Assembly (NCBI GenBank): GCA_001701295.1
Contig: DAAV01000140.1
Location: forward strand, 26,592 to 42,476
DNA length: 15,885 bases
Direction: 5' to 3'
Source of the DNA: Bacteroidales bacterium H10
Lineage (GTDB): Bacteria; Bacteroidota; Bacteroidia; Bacteroidales; Muribaculaceae
Of this stretch, positions 13,899-15,885 are shown piece after piece; position 1 is the first letter of the stretch, and every line of letters starts with the position of its first letter. Both the position numbers and the translations under genes were made by a program. Below the pieces are notes generated by a model. It worked only from the letters and a program-made list of their open reading frames with translations. It ran no database searches and was not told the DNA's origin.

Positions 13899-15885
13899 AT
13901 GTTTTTTTCAAACCTACGAACTCGTTGCGGGACATTCCTTGTAATGCTTCTCGCAATGACCTTCTCTATGTTCGCCCAAAACGACGGATATGTCTATTAT
14001 GACAATTCATCTACAAATTGGGAAACGCCTCACGTCCACTATTGGGGAGGCTCATCTTCTTCCAGCTGGCCAGGAACAGCTATGAAGATCTATAAAGACA
14101 ATGTATGGCTATTGAGGATACCTGCCAATACTTCCGGTATCCTTTTCAATGCCGGTGACGGAGACAATACTAAATCTGAGAATTTTTCATTTGTAAACAA
14201 ACATGTTTACACTAAATCAGGTGGAGACCAGGGCTTTTATAGCGGACATGTCGATCCCGACCCCGTGGAAACAGTAAAATACACGATACATTTCCACAAC
14301 AATGTCGGATGGGACAACATTCAGGTCAAAATCACAGGCGTAAGTCCTGCCATAACCGGAACGATGTCCTCCTTCCTCAACAGCAGCATCTTCGACTATG
14401 ATTTCGAAGCTCCCGAAAACGCATCCCTCTACTGCCAGTTCTATACTCTCGCGGGTTCGGAGCAGCAGAACCTGACATCGCAGTTCAAAGTCGTCGACGG
14501 CCACGTATACACCATAAGCGGCGACAAAGGCGACGTCTCTGAATATGACCCGACAACAGCTATCCGCGAGGCGGAATTCTGGATAGAACCGGAAAATCCC
14601 ACCCAGCTTCAGGAGGCCACTCTCTATTTCAACAGAGCTTTCGTTAACGGAAGTCTGCTCAAAGATACCGACGACATATACCTCTACATCGGTCTTATCA
14701 AAAAAGGGGACGATGACAAGACATGGTCTCATACATCGCCTTATGAATGGGAAAACGCAACAGAAAAATACAAAATGACAAGAGTGGATCCGGATGGTGA
14801 TCTCTATTCTTTCAGCTTCACCCCATCGATAGCCGAATGGTTCGGGGCGGACTCCGATGAGCGGTTCTCGAAAATCGCGCTTATATTCCGCAATCAGAAG
14901 GGTACGATAAAGCAGCATGGTAAAACTGACCAATTTATAACGTTGCGTCAGATAGCCGATCCTGCCGCCGGTCTCGGAGCATACATAAGCCATGAGACAA
15001 TCGAGGGCAAAGTGTGTGTCACCGCTGAAAGAGGGACAATAGAGATCACGCCTATGTCACCCGATGTCATAAAGATCTTTACTCTCAAGAACGGTGCCGC
15101 AAACAAGGAAGAACGGCCTTCGATATCCGTGATCGACGACTATCTTGAAAAACCGTCATTTTCCACCTCTCTCGGAAGCGATGAATTGCTTATAAATGTA
15201 GAGGACGGCGTAAAAATACATGTCGACCTCGCTACATGCCAGATAGCGTTCCACGATTCCGACGACAATCTTTATCTGCGTGAACTTTCAGGGCTTGTAA
15301 ATTCGACAGGCAAAGTGCAGGTATCTTTCGACCAGATGGATGATGAGGCGTTCTATGGCGGCGGATATAACGGCAATCTTGTGAATTGGGACGGCAACAC
15401 CATGACCATGAACAACAACCAGGACGGCAACTGGGGACAGGGATCTTCCACCTCCACCACCCGTAACATATGTGTTCCTTTTTATGTCTCGACTCGCGGA
15501 TATGGCGTCTATTTCGACGACCATTACCGCAATGCCCACATATACCCCTCGCGAACCGGTTCATCTTACGAAAGCGGGAGCATGGATCCTATCGCATATT
15601 ACTTCATCGGGGGCGGCATCATGGAAGGAGGACGCGGTTCGATGGAAACCGTGATGCAGAACTATACGCGCCTCACCGGCCTTCAGGAACTCCCCCCCTT
15701 CTGGTCGCTCGGATACATCACCTCCAAATTCAGCTTCGCTACACGTGATGAAGCGGAAAAGGCCATCAGCCAGACCAAAGACATCGACATCCCTATTGAC
15801 GGTATCGTCTTCGACATCCACTGGCAGACCGACAAACACTTTTGGGAATCAGACAATACTTATGGGCCTACCGGAATGGGACGTA
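13899..15885 (+). CDS. Secreted multidomain GH31 glycosidase (partial)
   Basis: The frame is open from the ATG at 13899 to the right edge (662 codons). A signal peptide comes first (hydrophobic FLVMLLAMTFSMFA at 13-26, cut near Gln27). Residues about 30-115 resemble a CBM26-type starch-binding module (VYYDNSSTNW, HYWGG). An Ig-like module and a DUF4961-like carbohydrate-binding module (WIEPENP, then LIFRNQKGTIKQHGKTD) follow. The GH31 N-terminal beta-sandwich shows FYGGGYNG at about 485-492 and GVYFDDHYR. The barrel begins with LPPFWSLGYITSKF and IDGIVFDIHW at about 633. The nucleophile and acid/base Asp residues lie beyond the window. GH31 enzymes cleave alpha-glucosides, and the modules suggest starch or a related alpha-glucan. 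The exact substrate is not determinable. Export suggests periplasm or cell surface. Confidence 0.93.
   Translation, partial: MFFSNLRTRCGTFLVMLLAMTFSMFAQNDGYVYYDNSSTNWETPHVHYWGGSSSSSWPGTAMKIYKDNVWLLRIPANTSGILFNAGDGDNTKSENFSFVNKHVYTKSGGDQGFYSGHVDPDPVETVKYTIHFHNNVGWDNIQVKITGVSPAITGTMSSFLNSSIFDYDFEAPENASLYCQFYTLAGSEQQNLTSQFKVVDGHVYTISGDKGDVSEYDPTTAIREAEFWIEPENPTQLQEATLYFNRAFVNGSLLKDTDDIYLYIGLIKKGDDDKTWSHTSPYEWENATEKYKMTRVDPDGDLYSFSFTPSIAEWFGADSDERFSKIALIFRNQKGTIKQHGKTDQFITLRQIADPAAGLGAYISHETIEGKVCVTAERGTIEITPMSPDVIKIFTLKNGAANKEERPSISVIDDYLEKPSFSTSLGSDELLINVEDGVKIHVDLATCQIAFHDSDDNLYLRELSGLVNSTGKVQVSFDQMDDEAFYGGGYNGNLVNWDGNTMTMNNNQDGNWGQGSSTSTTRNICVPFYVSTRGYGVYFDDHYRNAHIYPSRTGSSYESGSMDPIAYYFIGGGIMEGGRGSMETVMQNYTRLTGLQELPPFWSLGYITSKFSFATRDEAEKAISQTKDIDIPIDGIVFDIHWQTDKHFWESDNTYGPTGMGR

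Noticed and set aside
14217..14993. 258-codon minus-strand open frame
   Set aside because: It lies wholly inside the GH31 gene in antisense; its translation has no recognisable domain, while the plus frame reads as a signal peptide, binding modules and GH31 motifs.

Overview
The window looks like a chromosomal segment of a gut-type Bacteroidales bacterium, possibly Muribaculaceae; the family assignment is inference. The evidence is the Bacteroidetes -7 promoter element (TAnnTTTG) before several genes with little sign of Shine-Dalgarno sites, a tetratricopeptide-transmembrane-helix-turn-helix regulator of a type typical of this phylum, a large secreted protein with a gingipain-like DUF2436 domain and a type IX secretion C-terminal tail, an ORF6N-domain protein, and a GH31 glycosidase with starch-binding-like modules.

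Region 1 (1-3584, minus strand) is a compact five-gene operon that continues past the left edge. In transcription order it encodes an FHA protein with two membrane helices and a C-terminal zinc ribbon, an exported caspase-like (C14) protease, a zinc-ribbon-FHA protein, an FHA protein with matching short motifs at both ends, and an FHA protein with one membrane helix and a charged tail. A sixth gene probably starts at position 15 and leaves the window. Four FHA proteins around one protease suggest a phosphothreonine-controlled assembly whose kinase and phosphatase would lie outside the window. This is the best candidate here for an undescribed system.

Region 2 (3782-6135) is a divergent pair: an AraC-family regulator (minus) and a MATE multidrug exporter (plus), probably regulator and target. 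Region 3 (6245-12159) is another divergent pair: a 1341-residue secreted adhesin-like protein (minus) and a membrane TPR-HTH regulator (plus). A perfect 10-bp inverted repeat overlaps the regulator's start codon and looks like an operator. A bidirectional hairpin terminator separates regions 2 and 3.

Region 4 (12333-13580) holds an ORF6N plus phospholipase-D-like fusion protein with a 31-bp near-perfect palindrome inside its coding sequence. A related 27-bp palindrome follows the gene, then a UUCG terminator. Next is a minus-strand tRNA-Ser(GCU) with its own well-formed promoter and a strong hairpin terminator. Region 5 (13788-15885) is the promoter, leader hairpin and first two thirds or so of a secreted multidomain GH31 glycosidase cut by the right edge, possibly the edge of a starch or alpha-glucan utilisation locus.
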